A model generated the notes under the pieces. It was not told the DNA's origin. It was given only the letters and a program-made list of their open reading frames with translations, and ran no database searches. Made by a program: the position numbers and the translations under genes. Of a stretch of DNA of 64,000 bases, positions 35,601-44,052 are shown piece after piece. The stretch spans positions 310,001 through 374,000 of the forward strand of contig NZ_CP119787.1 in assembly GCF_029338255.1 (NCBI RefSeq), given 5' to 3'. The stretch comes from Haloarcula halobia. Its GTDB lineage: Archaea; Halobacteriota; Halobacteria; Halobacteriales; Haloarculaceae. The stretch's first letter is position 1. The number at the start of each line of letters is the position of its first letter.

Positions 35601-36025
35601 ACGCCGAAGTCCTGGAAGTCGCGCTGGAGCCCCTCGAGTTGCTCCTCGGCGAAGGCCTTGCACTCGTCGATGAAGTTCTCCTCGCCGAAGGCCTCGATGT
35701 CCTTCTTGTTCTCGAAGTCAAGGCGCTCCTCGACTTTCGTCTCGATGGGCAGGCCGTGCATGTCGTAGCCCGGCCGGTCGGTCACGTCGTAGCCCCGCAT
35801 CCGCAGGTAGCGGATGTAGAGGTCCTTCAGCGTCTTGTTCCACGTCGTCCCCATGTGGGCGGCCCCGGACGTGTAGGGCGGCCCGTCGACGAAGAAGTAC
35901 GTCTCCCCGTCCTCGCGATGGGCTTTCGTCTGCTCGTAGGCGTCGACGTCGTCCCAGTACTCGAAAACGTCGTTCTCGACGTCCTCGGGGTCGTACTGGT
36001 CGTCGACCGCGGCGAACCGTTCCAT
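32672..36025 (-). CDS. ileS: Isoleucyl-tRNA synthetase
   Basis: A class I aminoacyl-tRNA synthetase of about 1117 residues with isoleucylation and editing domains. The HIGH-type motif is HMGT at residues 57-60, and GMSKSKG near residue 620 is the KMSKS loop. DSSVATWGTLDYP and WFWSQLGMSTAAMG belong to the catalytic core. Two low-complexity inserts interrupt it: one before the KMSKS loop (residues about 471-490) and one after it (about 690-725). Both correspond to DNA palindromes listed separately. The ATG at 36025 (MERFAAVDDQ) is preferred over 36049 by similarity. It is a single-copy essential gene here. Confidence 0.93.
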   Translation of the reverse strand: MERFAAVDDQYDPEDVENDVFEYWDDVDAYEQTKAHREDGETYFFVDGPPYTSGAAHMGTTWNKTLKDLYIRYLRMRGYDVTDRPGYDMHGLPIETKVEERLDFENKKDIEAFGEENFIDECKAFAEEQLEGLQRDFQDFGVWMDWDDPYKTVNPEYMEAAWWGFQRAHERGLVEQGMRSINQCPRCETAIANNEVERSEVGKPSIYVKFPLADREGNLVIWTTTPWTIPANTFVAVDGDVTYQGVRAEKDGESEVIYVAEPRVEEVLKTGRYDDYEVVEEVTGEEMVGWTYDHPLAEEVPAHASGEGALQVYTADYVDAEDQTGLVHSAPGHGEEDFERGQELGLEVFCPVGSDGVYTAEGGAYEGTFVRDANDDVIADLDDHGHLLASESGYTVNEGHCWRCDTGIVRIVTDQWFITITDIKDELLANIEDSEWYPQWARDNRFRDFVEDAPDWNVSRQRYWGIPIPIWTPEGSADSSANGGGDAAGGWNGSMDDVVVVGDREELAERVDQDIDPESVDLHKGTVDELTITEDGTTYTRVPDVFDVWLDSSVATWGTLDYPQETEAFEELWPADLIMEAHDQTRGWFWSQLGMSTAAMGEIPYKQVLMHGYANMPDGRGMSKSKGILVDPHDVIEKHGRDPMRLFLLSVTAQGEDMNFSWEETQEMQRRLNILWNVARFPLPYMRADDFDPESVALSGQRVGGGDSEARSASDTSSGQSPREEAAGETTVEDVREDLELADEWVLSRLQSVEAAMTEHMDDFENDKAAGELLDFVVEDVSRFYIQVVRERMWEEEDSDSKLAAYATLYRVLEEVAALFAPFTPFVAEEVYGALTGESGHPTVHMCDWPEADEDLRDPQLEEEIEVVREVEEAGSNARQQAERKLRWPVTRVVVDVDSEAVADAVRAQEGIIGDRLNARAVEVVGPDETWGELHYSAEADMSELGPTFGDDAGRVMQAFNEARIDEPSIDALEGDVAETLGEAVELTDEMVTFRRETPDGVTGTEFTALDGGGVVYVDTTLTEDIESEGYAREVIRRVQEMRKDLELDIEARIAVDLEVSDERVDDLVRAHEDLIREEVRADEFRAVEDGHRKTWKVEDTEMDIAIAPVATAEASE
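33853..33941 (-). repeat. In-frame palindromic insert 1 in ileS (three hairpins)
   Basis: Three palindromes lie in a row. 33853-33879 is a 12+3+12 stem with two mismatches. 33884-33902 is a perfect 8-bp stem, CGAGGCGC/GCGCCTCG, with a 3-nt loop. 33921-33941 is a perfect 9-bp stem, CGTTGCCCT/AGGGCAACG, with a 3-nt loop. The segment encodes a Ser/Gly/Arg-rich linker including SEARSASDTSSGQSPREE between conserved ileS sequences. It keeps the frame open. It shares CGGAGGCGGCGA and GCCGCCGGAG, in the same frame, with insert 2 of the same gene. Confidence 0.65.
34560..34598 (-). repeat. In-frame palindromic insert 2 in ileS
   Basis: GGCGGC at 34562-34567 pairs with GCCGCC at 34571-34576, and CGCGGAC at 34583-34589 pairs with GTCCGCG at 34592-34598. 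The coding product is a Gly/Ala/Ser-rich stretch (GSADSSANGGGDAAGGW) between IPIWTPE and the MDDVVVVG segment, where homologues, from memory, have only a few residues. The two 10-12-base motifs shared with insert 1 lie directly next to each other here, as if insert 1 carried extra sequence between them. Confidence 0.55.
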
Positions 36026-36532
36026 ACCCGGGGTAATCCGCGCCGGCAATAAAGGACAATCGGTTAGTCACGCGGTGACCCCGCCGTCGGCCCCACAGCG
36101 GCAACGGGTATTGGCTGTGAGCAGTAGAGTATGTTCATCGTATTGATACGACGTGGGTCGAACAGCCAGGCACGAACAGCGGCCTGATAGCACGTCGGAG
36201 GCGGGTCGACGGTGGATAGCGACAGGGCGGTCGGCGACGACGTGCGAAGCGGCGCGGACGCGCCGGCGGACCACGGGCGAGGCGCTGGCCGACTCGCTCG
36301 ACATCGCCGCCTCGACGAGCACGTCTCCCTGGCGTCGAGAGCGACGACCTGCCCCTTGAGGAGGGCGAATGGCTCGAGATGCCCGTCGTCGAGGCGCTCG
36401 AGGAGTGGAACGGCTACCGGTAGTCGGGGGAGACCCGGCGACGACAGTCTCGGCACTGCCACGGTCTCCCGGAGGGGGGCAGGCCGACGGGCGGCGGCGG
36501 GAGACGCCGTCCACGCACGACCGCGTGGGCGG
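36026..36532 (+). pseudogene. Intergenic region with a degraded reading frame (about 36260-36423)
   Basis: No intact gene is present between ileS and 36533. On the plus strand, well-biased coding-like pieces occur in different frames: GEALADSLDIAAST, then LDEHVSLAS, then VESDDLPLEEGEWLEMPV, ending EEWNGYR with TAG at 36421-36423. They read as one small acidic protein interrupted by at least two frameshifts. I do not recognise the family. The remainder (36026-36200 and 36424-36532) shows nothing I can support beyond the ileS leader. Confidence 0.4.
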
Positions 36533-36703
36533 CTACGCCTCTCGCTTGAGCACGAGCGCGGCCGTCTGACCGCTCTTCTCGGTTATCGGTGCGACGACCT
36601 CCCAGCCGTCGGCGCCCAGCTCGTTCAGCCGTGCCTCGGGGACACTACTGGAACCGAACATCCCCGTCTCGACGGCGAGGACGCGGTACTCGAAGGAGGG
36701 GGT
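36533..36703 (-). CDS. DUF4177-like small protein, start codon not found
   Basis: The minus-strand frame ending at the TAG (36533-36535) encodes TPSFEYRVLAVETGMFGSSS, then a middle with LNELGADGWEVVAPI and the end TAALVLKREA. This is the pattern of the small DUF4177 family, about 55-60 residues. There is no ATG, GTG or TTG in frame upstream of the conserved region; the first ATG is internal (residue 15 of this stretch). Either an unusual start is used or the start has been lost. It is divergent from proC. Confidence 0.55.
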   Translation of the reverse strand, partial: TPSFEYRVLAVETGMFGSSSVPEARLNELGADGWEVVAPITEKSGQTAALVLKREA

Positions 36704-36803
36704 ACAGTCGTCGGTGTCGGCGTCTCGGAAAAATCTTGTGCCGCCGCCGGACGCGAGATGAAAACACAGTTAGTCCCTGCATCTCGTGGGATGGACTAAG
36801 AAC

Positions 36804-37577
36804 ATGGTACGTACGTGTGTCATCGGCTGTGGAAATATGGGCAGTGCGCTGGTCAGGGGCCTCGACAAGGCGGGCGACCACTCCGTCATCGCCATCGACC
36901 TCGACCCGGACGCGCTGGCCGCCGTCGAAGACTACTGCGAGGAGACGACCGACGACCTCTCGCGGGCGAGCGAGGCCGACGTGGTGTTCGTCGCGGTCAA
37001 GCCCGACATCGTCGAAGCGGTGCTCGACGGACTCGACCTCTCGGCGGACCAGACGCTGGTCACCATCGCCGCCGGCGTCCCCACGGACTTCGTCGAGCCG
37101 CGGACCGACGCCACCGTGGTCCGGATCATGCCGAACCTGGCGGCCGAGACCCGGGACATGGCGACCGCCGCGACCGGCGACCTCACCGACCAGGTCCGCG
37201 AGATACTCGACGACGTCGGCGAGTTCGCCGAGGTCGAGGAGGCACAGATGGACATCGCGACCGCCGTCAACGGGAGCGGCCCGGCCTTCGTCTTCTACTT
37301 CATCAAGGCCATGACCGAGGCGGCCATCGCGGGCGGCATGGACCACGAGGAGGCCCAGTTGCTGTCGGCCCAGACGTTCAAGGGTGCCGCCGAGACCGTC
37401 GTGCAGGACGAGCGCACCGCCGACGAACTCATCGACGCGGTCTGCTCGCCGAACGGGACGACGATCGAGGGCATGCACGTGCTCTGGGACAGCGGCGCCG
37501 ACGAGGCCCTGAAAGACGCCGTCGCAGCCGCCGAACGGCGCTCGAAAGAGATGGCGGCCGACTTCGCAGATGACTGA
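36804..37577 (+). CDS. proC: Pyrroline-5-carboxylate reductase
   Basis: Last step of proline synthesis: reduction of pyrroline-5-carboxylate with NAD(P)H. At 257 residues it starts [18 protein letters not shown], a Rossmann motif, and contains [20 protein letters not shown] and the signature near [12 protein letters not shown]. The ATG at 36804 is chosen because homology begins there. The stop lies inside the start of proB (ATGACTGA), so translation is coupled. Together with proB and proA it gives the full glutamate-to-proline route, a pathway many haloarchaea keep. Confidence 0.93.
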   Translation: MVRTCVIGCGNMGSALVRGLDKAGDHSVIAIDLDPDALAAVEDYCEETTDDLSRASEADVVFVAVKPDIVEAVLDGLDLSADQTLVTIAAGVPTDFVEPRTDATVVRIMPNLAAETRDMATAATGDLTDQVREILDDVGEFAEVEEAQMDIATAVNGSGPAFVFYFIKAMTEAAIAGGMDHEEAQLLSAQTFKGAAETVVQDERTADELIDAVCSPNGTTIEGMHVLWDSGADEALKDAVAAAERRSKEMAADFADD

Positions 37578-38403
37578 CGCCGTCGACGCCCAGACCATCT
37601 CGAACGCGCGCCGACTGGCCGCCGACGCCGAGCGCGTCATCGTCAAGGCCGGGACGAACTCGCTGACCGACGAGGACTCGAATCTCGACGACGCGAAACT
37701 CGACAAGCTCGTCGACGACATCGAGGACCTGCTCTCGCGGGGCAAGGAGGTGCTGCTGGTCTCCTCGGGGGCCGTCGGGGCCGGCATCGGCCGGGTCGAC
37801 CACGAAAGCGGGACCTTAGAGGAGTCACAGGCGCTCTCGACGGTCGGTCAGAGCCACCTGATGCACCGCTACACCGAGAGCTTCGCTCGCTACGACCGCA
37901 AGGTCGCCCAGATACTCATCACGGAACACGACCTCGACAACCCCGAGCGGTTCACCAACTTCCGCAACACCGTCGAGACGCTCCTGGAGTGGGGTATCGT
38001 CCCCATCATCAACGAGAACGACGCCGTCGCCACCGAGGAGCTCCGGATCGGCGACAACGACATGATCTCGGCCTCCATCGCCATCGGCGTCGAGGTCGAC
38101 CTCCTCATCACCCTGACCGACGTCGGCGGCGTCTACACGGACAACCCCAAGGAGAACCCCGACGCCGAGCGTATCGAGGTCGTGAGCGACAACTACGACC
38201 GGATCGAGGAGATCGTCTCGGCCAGTGGGACCGGCGAGTTCGGCGGCATCCAGACCAAGGTCAGCGGTGCGCGGGACGTCAGCGAACACGGCATCCCCGC
38301 CATCATCGCCGAGTCGACCGAACCCGACGTGCTCCGGAAAGTCGCCGACGCCGAATCGGTGGGCACAATATTCGTCCCGGTAAACGGTGAGACAGATGAC
38401 TGA
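37570..38403 (+). CDS. proB: Glutamate 5-kinase
   Basis: Phosphorylates glutamate to gamma-glutamyl phosphate. The 277-residue protein has the amino-acid-kinase fold: [29 protein letters not shown], and the substrate motif FGDN-like [18 protein letters not shown]. There is no C-terminal PUA domain, so it is the short form. It starts inside proC and ends inside the proA start (ATGACTGA), so the three are tightly coupled. Feedback control by proline, known for the family, cannot be judged from sequence. Confidence 0.93.
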   Translation: MTDAVDAQTISNARRLAADAERVIVKAGTNSLTDEDSNLDDAKLDKLVDDIEDLLSRGKEVLLVSSGAVGAGIGRVDHESGTLEESQALSTVGQSHLMHRYTESFARYDRKVAQILITEHDLDNPERFTNFRNTVETLLEWGIVPIINENDAVATEELRIGDNDMISASIAIGVEVDLLITLTDVGGVYTDNPKENPDAERIEVVSDNYDRIEEIVSASGTGEFGGIQTKVSGARDVSEHGIPAIIAESTEPDVLRKVADAESVGTIFVPVNGETDD

Positions 38404-39724
38404 GACGACCGAACAGCAGGTCGAGGCCGCACAGTCCGCAGCCCTACGGCTCGCCAACGTCGACGCCGACGAGCGCGACGCGGCGCTCGCGGCCATCGCC
38501 GACGCCCTCCGCGAGAACAGCGAGGCCATCCTCGCGGCCAACGGGGACGACGTCGAGGCCGCCGAGGAACTGCTCGCGGAGGGCGAGTACACCCAGGCGC
38601 TGGTCGACCGCCTCAAGCTCGACGCGGGCAAGCTCGAGTCCATCGCCGAGATGGTCGAGTCCGTCGCCGAGCAGGACGACCCGCTCGGCAAGACGCTCGC
38701 GGCGCGCGAACTCGATGAGGACCTCGAGCTGTACAAGGTCGCGGTCCCCATCGGCGTCGTCGGGACAATCTTCGAGTCCCGCCCCGACGCACTGGTCCAG
38801 ATCGCCGCGCTCGCCCTGAAGTCGGGCAACGCCGTCATCCTCAAGGGCGGCAGCGAGGCCAGCGAGTCCAACCGCGTGCTCTACGAGACGATCATGGAGG
38901 CCACCGGGGACCTCCCGGACGGGTGGGCGACGCTCATCGAAGCCCACGAGGAGGTCGACCGCCTGCTCGAGATGGACGACGAGGTCGACCTGGTGATGCC
39001 CCGTGGCTCCTCGGAGTTCGTCTCCTACATCCAGGACAACACCCAGATTCCGGTGCTGGGCCACACCGAGGGCGTCTGTCACGTCTATATCGACGACGAG
39101 GCCGACCTCGAGATGGCCGCGGACGTCGCCTTCGACGCGAAGGTCCAGTACCCCGCGGTCTGTAACGCCGTCGAGACCCTGCTCGTGAACGAGGGCGTCG
39201 CCGAGACGTTCCTGCCGGACGTAGTCGAGCGCTATCGCGACGCCGGCGTCACCCTTCGCGGCGACGCGGCCACCCGCGACGTGGTCGACGTCGACCCCGC
39301 GACCGACGACGACTGGGCGACCGAGTACGGCGACCTCGAACTCTCGATCAAGGTCATCGGGGACGTCTACGAGGCGATCGACCACGCCAACACCTTCGGG
39401 TCGAAACACACCGAGTCTATCATTACAGAGAACCCCGACCACGCCGAGGCGTTCATGACCGGCATCGACGCCGCCAGCGTCTTCCACAACGCCTCGACGC
39501 GCTTCGCCGACGGCTACCGCTACGGCCTCGGTGCCGAGGTCGGCATCTCGACGGGCAAGATCCACGCCCGCGGCCCCGTCGGCCTGGAGGGGCTGACGAC
39601 CTACAAGTACTACCTCGAGGGCGACGGCCAGCTCGTCGCCTCCTACGCCGGCGAGGACGCACTGCCCTTTACCCACCGCGAGTTCGACGGCGAGTGGACG
39701 CCGGGTCATCTGGCCGACGAGTGA
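38396..39724 (+). CDS. proA: Gamma-glutamyl phosphate reductase
   Basis: Reduces gamma-glutamyl phosphate to glutamate-5-semialdehyde with NADPH. The protein has about 442 residues. [32 protein letters not shown] and the catalytic cysteine in [14 protein letters not shown] identify it. The C-terminal [20 protein letters not shown] is also conserved. I use the ATG at 38396, which overlaps the proB stop; a GTG nine bases earlier is possible. It ends 12 bases before the uracil-DNA glycosylase gene, which may share the transcript. Confidence 0.94.
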   Translation: MTETTEQQVEAAQSAALRLANVDADERDAALAAIADALRENSEAILAANGDDVEAAEELLAEGEYTQALVDRLKLDAGKLESIAEMVESVAEQDDPLGKTLAARELDEDLELYKVAVPIGVVGTIFESRPDALVQIAALALKSGNAVILKGGSEASESNRVLYETIMEATGDLPDGWATLIEAHEEVDRLLEMDDEVDLVMPRGSSEFVSYIQDNTQIPVLGHTEGVCHVYIDDEADLEMAADVAFDAKVQYPAVCNAVETLLVNEGVAETFLPDVVERYRDAGVTLRGDAATRDVVDVDPATDDDWATEYGDLELSIKVIGDVYEAIDHANTFGSKHTESIITENPDHAEAFMTGIDAASVFHNASTRFADGYRYGLGAEVGISTGKIHARGPVGLEGLTTYKYYLEGDGQLVASYAGEDALPFTHREFDGEWTPGHLADE

Positions 39725-39736
39725 GTCGCGACGGCG

Positions 39737-40351
39737 ATGGAGTTCCCCGACGCGAGCCGTCGCAACGCGCTCGCCAACGACTGTCGGCGCTGTGCCGAAC
39801 TTTCCGAGAGCCGGACCTGCATCTCCTGGGGGAACGGCCCGCTCGACGCCGACGTGGTCGTCGTCGGCGAAGCACCCGCCGAGGGCGACCCCGATGCCGA
39901 CGAGTGGCGCGGCGGCAACCTGACCGGGCTGGCCTACACCTCCCGTCGGTCGGGCCGGAAGATACGGCGCGTGCTCGACGACGCCGGGTTCGGCCCCGAC
40001 CGGACGTACTACACGAACGCCGTGAAGTGCCATCCGCCGGGGAACCGCGACCCGACGGACGAGGAACTGGCGAACTGTCGGCCGTATCTCGTCGAGGAAG
40101 TCGAGACCGTCGAGCCGCGGGCGGTACTTCCGACCGGGAAACACGCCACCCGGACGGTTCTCGCGCTCGACGGCGAGTCGCTGAAGGGCTTCCTCGACAG
40201 CGTTTTGACTGCACACCGGAGCGAGACGCTCGGCGTACCCGTGGTACCGCTGTTGCACCCGAGCTACCAGGAGGTCTGGTTGTCCAGGCTCGGGTATTCC
40301 TACGAAAGATACGTCGATGAACTTTCGGCAGTTGTGAAAGAAATCGCTTGA
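39737..40351 (+). CDS. Uracil-DNA glycosylase (Fe-S, family 4/5-like)
   Basis: A 204-residue DNA-repair enzyme that removes uracil. Four cysteines suitable for the 4Fe-4S cluster are visible: CRRC at residues 16-19, then NAVKCHPP and ELANCRPYL. Motif 1 is VVVGEAPAEGDP and motif 3 is PLLHPSYQ. The spacing matches the family 4/5 superfamily; the GEAPAEGD form does not let me choose between them with certainty. It follows proA closely and could be co-transcribed, though no functional link is evident. Confidence 0.85.
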   Translation: MEFPDASRRNALANDCRRCAELSESRTCISWGNGPLDADVVVVGEAPAEGDPDADEWRGGNLTGLAYTSRRSGRKIRRVLDDAGFGPDRTYYTNAVKCHPPGNRDPTDEELANCRPYLVEEVETVEPRAVLPTGKHATRTVLALDGESLKGFLDSVLTAHRSETLGVPVVPLLHPSYQEVWLSRLGYSYERYVDELSAVVKEIA

Positions 40352-40546
40352 CTGTCGCCCACCGACCAACCGACACGGGTGGGACTGAAAGGCATCGAGT
40401 GACCGGCGGTCCCTCGGGCCGTGCGGACGGGCACGGCGCCCGTGAGCAGAGGCCGTGTTCTGGTTCTCTACGAACGAGGCACTGCGAGAGCGAACACCAC
40501 CGCACGCGGGCCAACCTTGATGTAACGCCCGTTCCACCCCTCGAAT

Positions 40547-40969
40547 ATGAGCGCTGACTGCATCTTCTGTCAGATCGTCGACGGCGACATCCCGAGCCGG
40601 ACCGTCTACGAGGACGACGACGTGCTGGCGTTCCTCGACGCCAACCCGCTCTCGCCGGGCCACACGCTCGTCATCCCGAAGGCCCACCACGAGCGGCTAA
40701 ACGACCTGCCCGCGGACGTCGGGAGCGCGGTGTTTCGCACGCTCCACGAACTGACACCCGCCGTCGAGGACGCCGTCGACGCGCCCGCGAGCACCGTCGC
40801 GTTCAACAACGGCGAGGAAGCGGGCCAGGAGGTCCCCCACGTCCACGGCCACATCGTCCCGCGGTTCGAAGCCGACGGTGGGCGCCCCATCCACGCGCTG
40901 GTCAACGACCGGCCGGACCTGAGCGACGCGGAACTGGACGAGATCGCCGACGCCATCGCAGGCCACTAA
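40547..40969 (+). CDS. HIT-family nucleotide hydrolase
   Basis: A 140-residue histidine-triad protein. CIFCQIVDGDIPSRTVYEDD at the N-terminus carries a zinc-binding Cys pair, and the triad HVHGHIVPR is near residue 100. Such proteins hydrolyse nucleoside phosphoramidates or dinucleoside polyphosphates. The ATG at 40547 gives the usual start, and a CTTGATGTAA box some 30 bp upstream may be the promoter. The 195 bp before it show no gene. It stands alone. Confidence 0.9.
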   Translation: MSADCIFCQIVDGDIPSRTVYEDDDVLAFLDANPLSPGHTLVIPKAHHERLNDLPADVGSAVFRTLHELTPAVEDAVDAPASTVAFNNGEEAGQEVPHVHGHIVPRFEADGGRPIHALVNDRPDLSDAELDEIADAIAGH

Positions 40970-41035
40970 ATTCTTCGTCGGCTGGCGCGAAAGAATCCAC
41001 ACCTTTTTGTCCGAAGACGGCCCCCAGCATCGCCT

Positions 41036-41758
41036 ATGGGGGTATCCACACTCGCACTCGTTGGTGCGACGGGCGGTGCGGGCACCACGACGGTCGCGGT
41101 CGAACTGGCGGCGACGCTCTCCCGGGCGGGCCGGTCGGTCGCCGTCGTCGACGCCGCGTTCGCCACGCAGGGGCTCTCGACGTACGTCTCGGGGCGCATC
41201 GACGGCGACGTGACGGCGGTCGCGACCGGGGAGGTGTCGACCGAGGAGGCGGTGTACGACCTGGAGTTCGAGACGTCGGGGGAGGCGCTGGCCGTGCCGG
41301 CACACGCGTCCTTCGAGCGCCTGGCCCGCGCGAAGGCACCGGAGCACGCACAGCGGTTCGAGTCGCTGGTCACGGACCTCACTGACCGGGTCGACCACGT
41401 CCTGGTGGACGTCCCGCCAGTGGCGGCCAACCAGGCCGTCGCCGCCGTCACGGCGGCGGCGCGGCGGGCGCTGGTCGTCCCGGCGACGCGTCGGGGCGCG
41501 GACCTGTTCCCGCGACAGCAGGGCCGCCTGCGGGACCTGGGCGCCCCGGCCGACACCGTCGTGGCGACGCGGACCGACGCCGACGGCGCGGTCGACGTCG
41601 CGGACGCCGACCACGACCTGCCGGTCGCAACGGGTGACCCGCTCCAACCGTCGTCGCTGGACCCGGAGACCGACCTCGCGCCGGCGGCGGCCGACCTGGC
41701 CGAGGAGACGCTGGCGGTCTCGCTCGGTCTCGAGTTCCCCGACGGCGGGTGGCTCTAG
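41036..41758 (+). CDS. MinD/ParA-like protein with altered P-loop
   Basis: A 240-residue SIMIBI-class protein: LALVGATGGAGTTTVAVELA at the N-terminus, VAVVDAAFATQG, and HVLVDVPPVAAN as Walker B/switch. In MinD/ParA the P-loop reads KGGxGKT; here both lysines are replaced (ATGGAGTTT). Similar changes occur in TadZ/CpaE-type relatives, which bind but may not hydrolyse nucleotide. There is no amphipathic C-terminal helix clearly like that of MinD. Role unknown; positioning or pilus-like functions are possible. The stop overlaps the convergent usp gene. Confidence 0.75.
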   Translation: MGVSTLALVGATGGAGTTTVAVELAATLSRAGRSVAVVDAAFATQGLSTYVSGRIDGDVTAVATGEVSTEEAVYDLEFETSGEALAVPAHASFERLARAKAPEHAQRFESLVTDLTDRVDHVLVDVPPVAANQAVAAVTAAARRALVVPATRRGADLFPRQQGRLRDLGAPADTVVATRTDADGAVDVADADHDLPVATGDPLQPSSLDPETDLAPAAADLAEETLAVSLGLEFPDGGWL

Positions 41759-42132
41759 AGGGACGGCAGCGGCACGACCACGACCGGCCGGTCCACCTCG
41801 CCGAGCAGCGCCCGCGCCGTCGACCCGACGCCCTCGCTGCCGGCGGTCCCGCGGTGGGCACCGATCAGCACCTCGTCGGGGTCGTGGGTCTCGATAGCCG
41901 CCCGTATCTCGGGCACGGGGTCGCCGTCGTTTATCTCGGTCGTCGGCGCCAGCGACGCGAGCCGCGAGCGGGCGACGTTGACGGCGTCGCCGGCGTCGCG
42001 CTGGGGGGCGTCGGGGTCACGGACGCCCACGACGACGACGTCGTCCGTCGCCGGGTCGGCACGGGCTGTCAGGTAGTCGGCCGCCGCCGCGGTCACGTGG
42101 ACCGACGACGTGGCGACGAGGAAGTCGGTCAT
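41755..42132 (-). CDS. Universal stress protein-like (UspA fold)
   Basis: A 125-residue protein with the Usp alpha/beta fold. The ATP-binding motif is near the C-terminus: IGAHRGTAGSEGVGSTARAL then VDRPVVVVPLP. The N-terminal strand reads DFLVATSSVHVTAAAADYL rather than the usual LVPVDGS form, so nucleotide binding may be modified. The ATG at 42132 is preferred; the longer frame upstream lies opposite other sequence. The stop codons of this gene and the MinD-like gene overlap. Confidence 0.75.
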   Translation of the reverse strand: MTDFLVATSSVHVTAAAADYLTARADPATDDVVVVGVRDPDAPQRDAGDAVNVARSRLASLAPTTEINDGDPVPEIRAAIETHDPDEVLIGAHRGTAGSEGVGSTARALLGEVDRPVVVVPLPSL

Positions 42133-42274
42133 ACCCGCCGTTGGGGGGCCGGCGGCTTCGTCGTTTCGACCGGGGACAGGACGTGCCCGCGGGGATATAC
42201 AGATAGCGGCGGCGCCGTGGGAGGCGAATACACGTAGCGAGGAGCGAGTTGCCCGCGGGGACCGAAGGCGAGGT

Positions 42275-42439
42275 ATGTCCACGACGGCGACCCAGCCCCG
42301 GACGCGGTACGTCTGCCCGCTCTGTGAACGGACCTTCGACCGCCCGCACGACGCGTGTGCCCACTGCGATAGCACGCTCGTGGTGCCCCTCGAGAACCGG
42401 TCGGTCTACGCCTCGGTCCTCCCGATGTGCGGGGAGTAG
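42275..42439 (+). CDS. Small zinc-finger protein
   Basis: A 54-residue protein starting at the ATG at 42275. CPLC at residues 14-17 and CAHC at 28-31 form a likely zinc ribbon, followed by a short hydrophobic tail (VYASVLPMCGE). Such one-domain CPxCG-type proteins are abundant in haloarchaea and often needed for stress or biofilm phenotypes. The preceding 140 bp is shared with the divergent usp gene. The RNase H-like gene begins 59 bases downstream. Confidence 0.65.
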   Translation: MSTTATQPRTRYVCPLCERTFDRPHDACAHCDSTLVVPLENRSVYASVLPMCGE

Positions 42440-42498
42440 CGTCGCCGGAGTCCGGCCCACCGACGAGCTTACATACGCGGCCGCTGGTACCGGAGAGC

Positions 42499-43236
42499 GT
42501 GCGCGTCGAGAACAGCTTCATCGGAGTGGACGGCGTCGGCGAGAAGACCGAGCGGTCCATCTGGGAGCAGGGGGTCACCCACTGGGACGAGTTCGAACCG
42601 GGCGTCGTCGGCGGCAAGCGCGGCGAGCGAATCCAGTCGTTCATCGGCGAAGGGCGGGACCGTCTCGCGTCGACGGACGTCGGCTTCTTCGACAGCGCCT
42701 TCCCCAGCGGGGAGCGCTGGCGCCTCTACCAGACGTTCCCGGAGCGAACCTGCTTTTTCGACATCGAGACCACCGGCCTGGACCAGCACCGCAACCGGGT
42801 GACGACGGTGAGCCTCCACCAGGACGGCGACACCCGGACGCTCGTGGCCGGCGACGACCTCACAGCGGGGAACCTCCGGGCAGCCTTCGCCGACGCCGAC
42901 CTGCTGGTGACGTTCAACGGCAAGCGCTTCGACGTCCCCTTCCTCGAGGCGAACTTCGACGTCGACCTCCAGCGGCCCCACCTGGACCTGATGTACACCT
43001 GCAAGCAGCTGGGGCTCTCGGGCGGCCTGAAACAGGTCGAACAGGACGTCGGCATCGAGCGCGACCGGCCGGACATCTCCGGGCGGGACGCCGTGCGCCT
43101 CTGGCACGAACACGAGCGGGGCGCCGACGGCGCGCTCGAGACGCTCATCTCGTACAACCGCGAGGACACCGTGAACCTCCGGACCCTCGCCGACGAGGTG
43201 ACCCAGCAGCTCGACGAGGAGCGGTTCGTCCGCTGA
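42499..43236 (+). CDS. DEDD-type exonuclease (YprB/RNase H-like)
   Basis: A 245-residue protein with an RNase H-like 3'-5' exonuclease domain. CFFDIETTGLD carries the D-x-E pair, VTFNGKRFDVPFL the second Asp, and SYNREDTVNLRTL the final Asp with its Tyr. Before this, residues 1-70 form a helix-hairpin-like region (GVDGVGEKTERSIWEQGV). A CTTACATA box about 28 bp upstream of the GTG at 42499 supports a leaderless start. It likely acts in nucleic-acid repair; the substrate is unknown. Confidence 0.82.
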   Translation: MRVENSFIGVDGVGEKTERSIWEQGVTHWDEFEPGVVGGKRGERIQSFIGEGRDRLASTDVGFFDSAFPSGERWRLYQTFPERTCFFDIETTGLDQHRNRVTTVSLHQDGDTRTLVAGDDLTAGNLRAAFADADLLVTFNGKRFDVPFLEANFDVDLQRPHLDLMYTCKQLGLSGGLKQVEQDVGIERDRPDISGRDAVRLWHEHERGADGALETLISYNREDTVNLRTLADEVTQQLDEERFVR

Positions 43237-43311
43237 CCCCTCCCTTCGACTGCAGATACGCCGGACGAAAGCGCCGTCTCCCGGCCCCATACCAGTCGTT
43301 CTGTTTACATA

Positions 43312-43914
43312 TCATGCAGGCCGGAGCAGGTGGCGCCGGCCGGACAGCACACCCAGCAACAGGCCGGTGAAGTGCGCGACGAGGGCGACGCCGGGCGTCG
43401 CCGTCCCGAGGGTTATCGCCACCGCCAGCACGCCGGCCAGTGCCAGCTGGGTGCGCGGGGCGAGTTCCAGTCCGGCGACGACCATGTCGGTGACCCGGTT
43501 CGACGCGAGCACGTAGCCAAAGAGCGCGAAGATGGCGCCGCTGGCACCGAGGACGCTGACGTTCGCCGCCAGGCCGGGCACCAGCGGCCCGAGGACGGCG
43601 GCGGCCGTGACCTGTGTGACGCCCGCGAGCATCCCCGTCCCGAGGAAAAAGAGGTGGTACCGGCCGCGTGTGGTCTGGCGCTCGACCAGCAGGCCGACCA
43701 GCGCGAGCATCAGGGCGTTGGCCAGCAGGTGCGAGAGGCCGGTGTGGGCGTAGACGCTCGTCACGAGCGTCCAGGGCCGGACCAGCAGTGGCAGCGAGAG
43801 GGCGAGCAGCGCCCGCTGCGGGACAAACAGGCCCAGCACCTGCTGGCAGGCGAAGACGGCGACGAGTACCGACAGCGTGACCGCGGTGGGGCTGTCGGTC
43901 AGGCGGCGACCCAT
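43312..43914 (-). CDS. Rhomboid-family intramembrane serine protease
   Basis: A 200-residue membrane protein with six helices. The catalytic Ser lies in LGASGAIFALFGY and the His in ALVAHFTGLLLGVL. The conserved HLLANALMLALVG after the first long loop supports the fold. It cleaves membrane proteins within the bilayer; haloarchaeal relatives influence glycosylation and motility. The ATG at 43914 is the only good start. It is divergent from the DUF123 gene. Confidence 0.87.
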   Translation of the reverse strand: MGRRLTDSPTAVTLSVLVAVFACQQVLGLFVPQRALLALSLPLLVRPWTLVTSVYAHTGLSHLLANALMLALVGLLVERQTTRGRYHLFFLGTGMLAGVTQVTAAAVLGPLVPGLAANVSVLGASGAIFALFGYVLASNRVTDMVVAGLELAPRTQLALAGVLAVAITLGTATPGVALVAHFTGLLLGVLSGRRHLLRPA

Positions 43915-44052
43915 CGGCCGGAGGTAGGGCCACCAGACTCAAGAATCGTCCGGCCGGGCGGGGTCCAGAACGCCTACGCCGCCCCGGGTCCTGTGCCCGC
44001 CCATGGCAACGAACGGGACGTCGACGGGACGGGTCTCGACGGGGGATCGGTG

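Noticed and set aside
38444-40690. 748-codon open frame on the minus strand
   Set aside because: It is antisense to proA and the glycosylase gene and has no recognisable domain.
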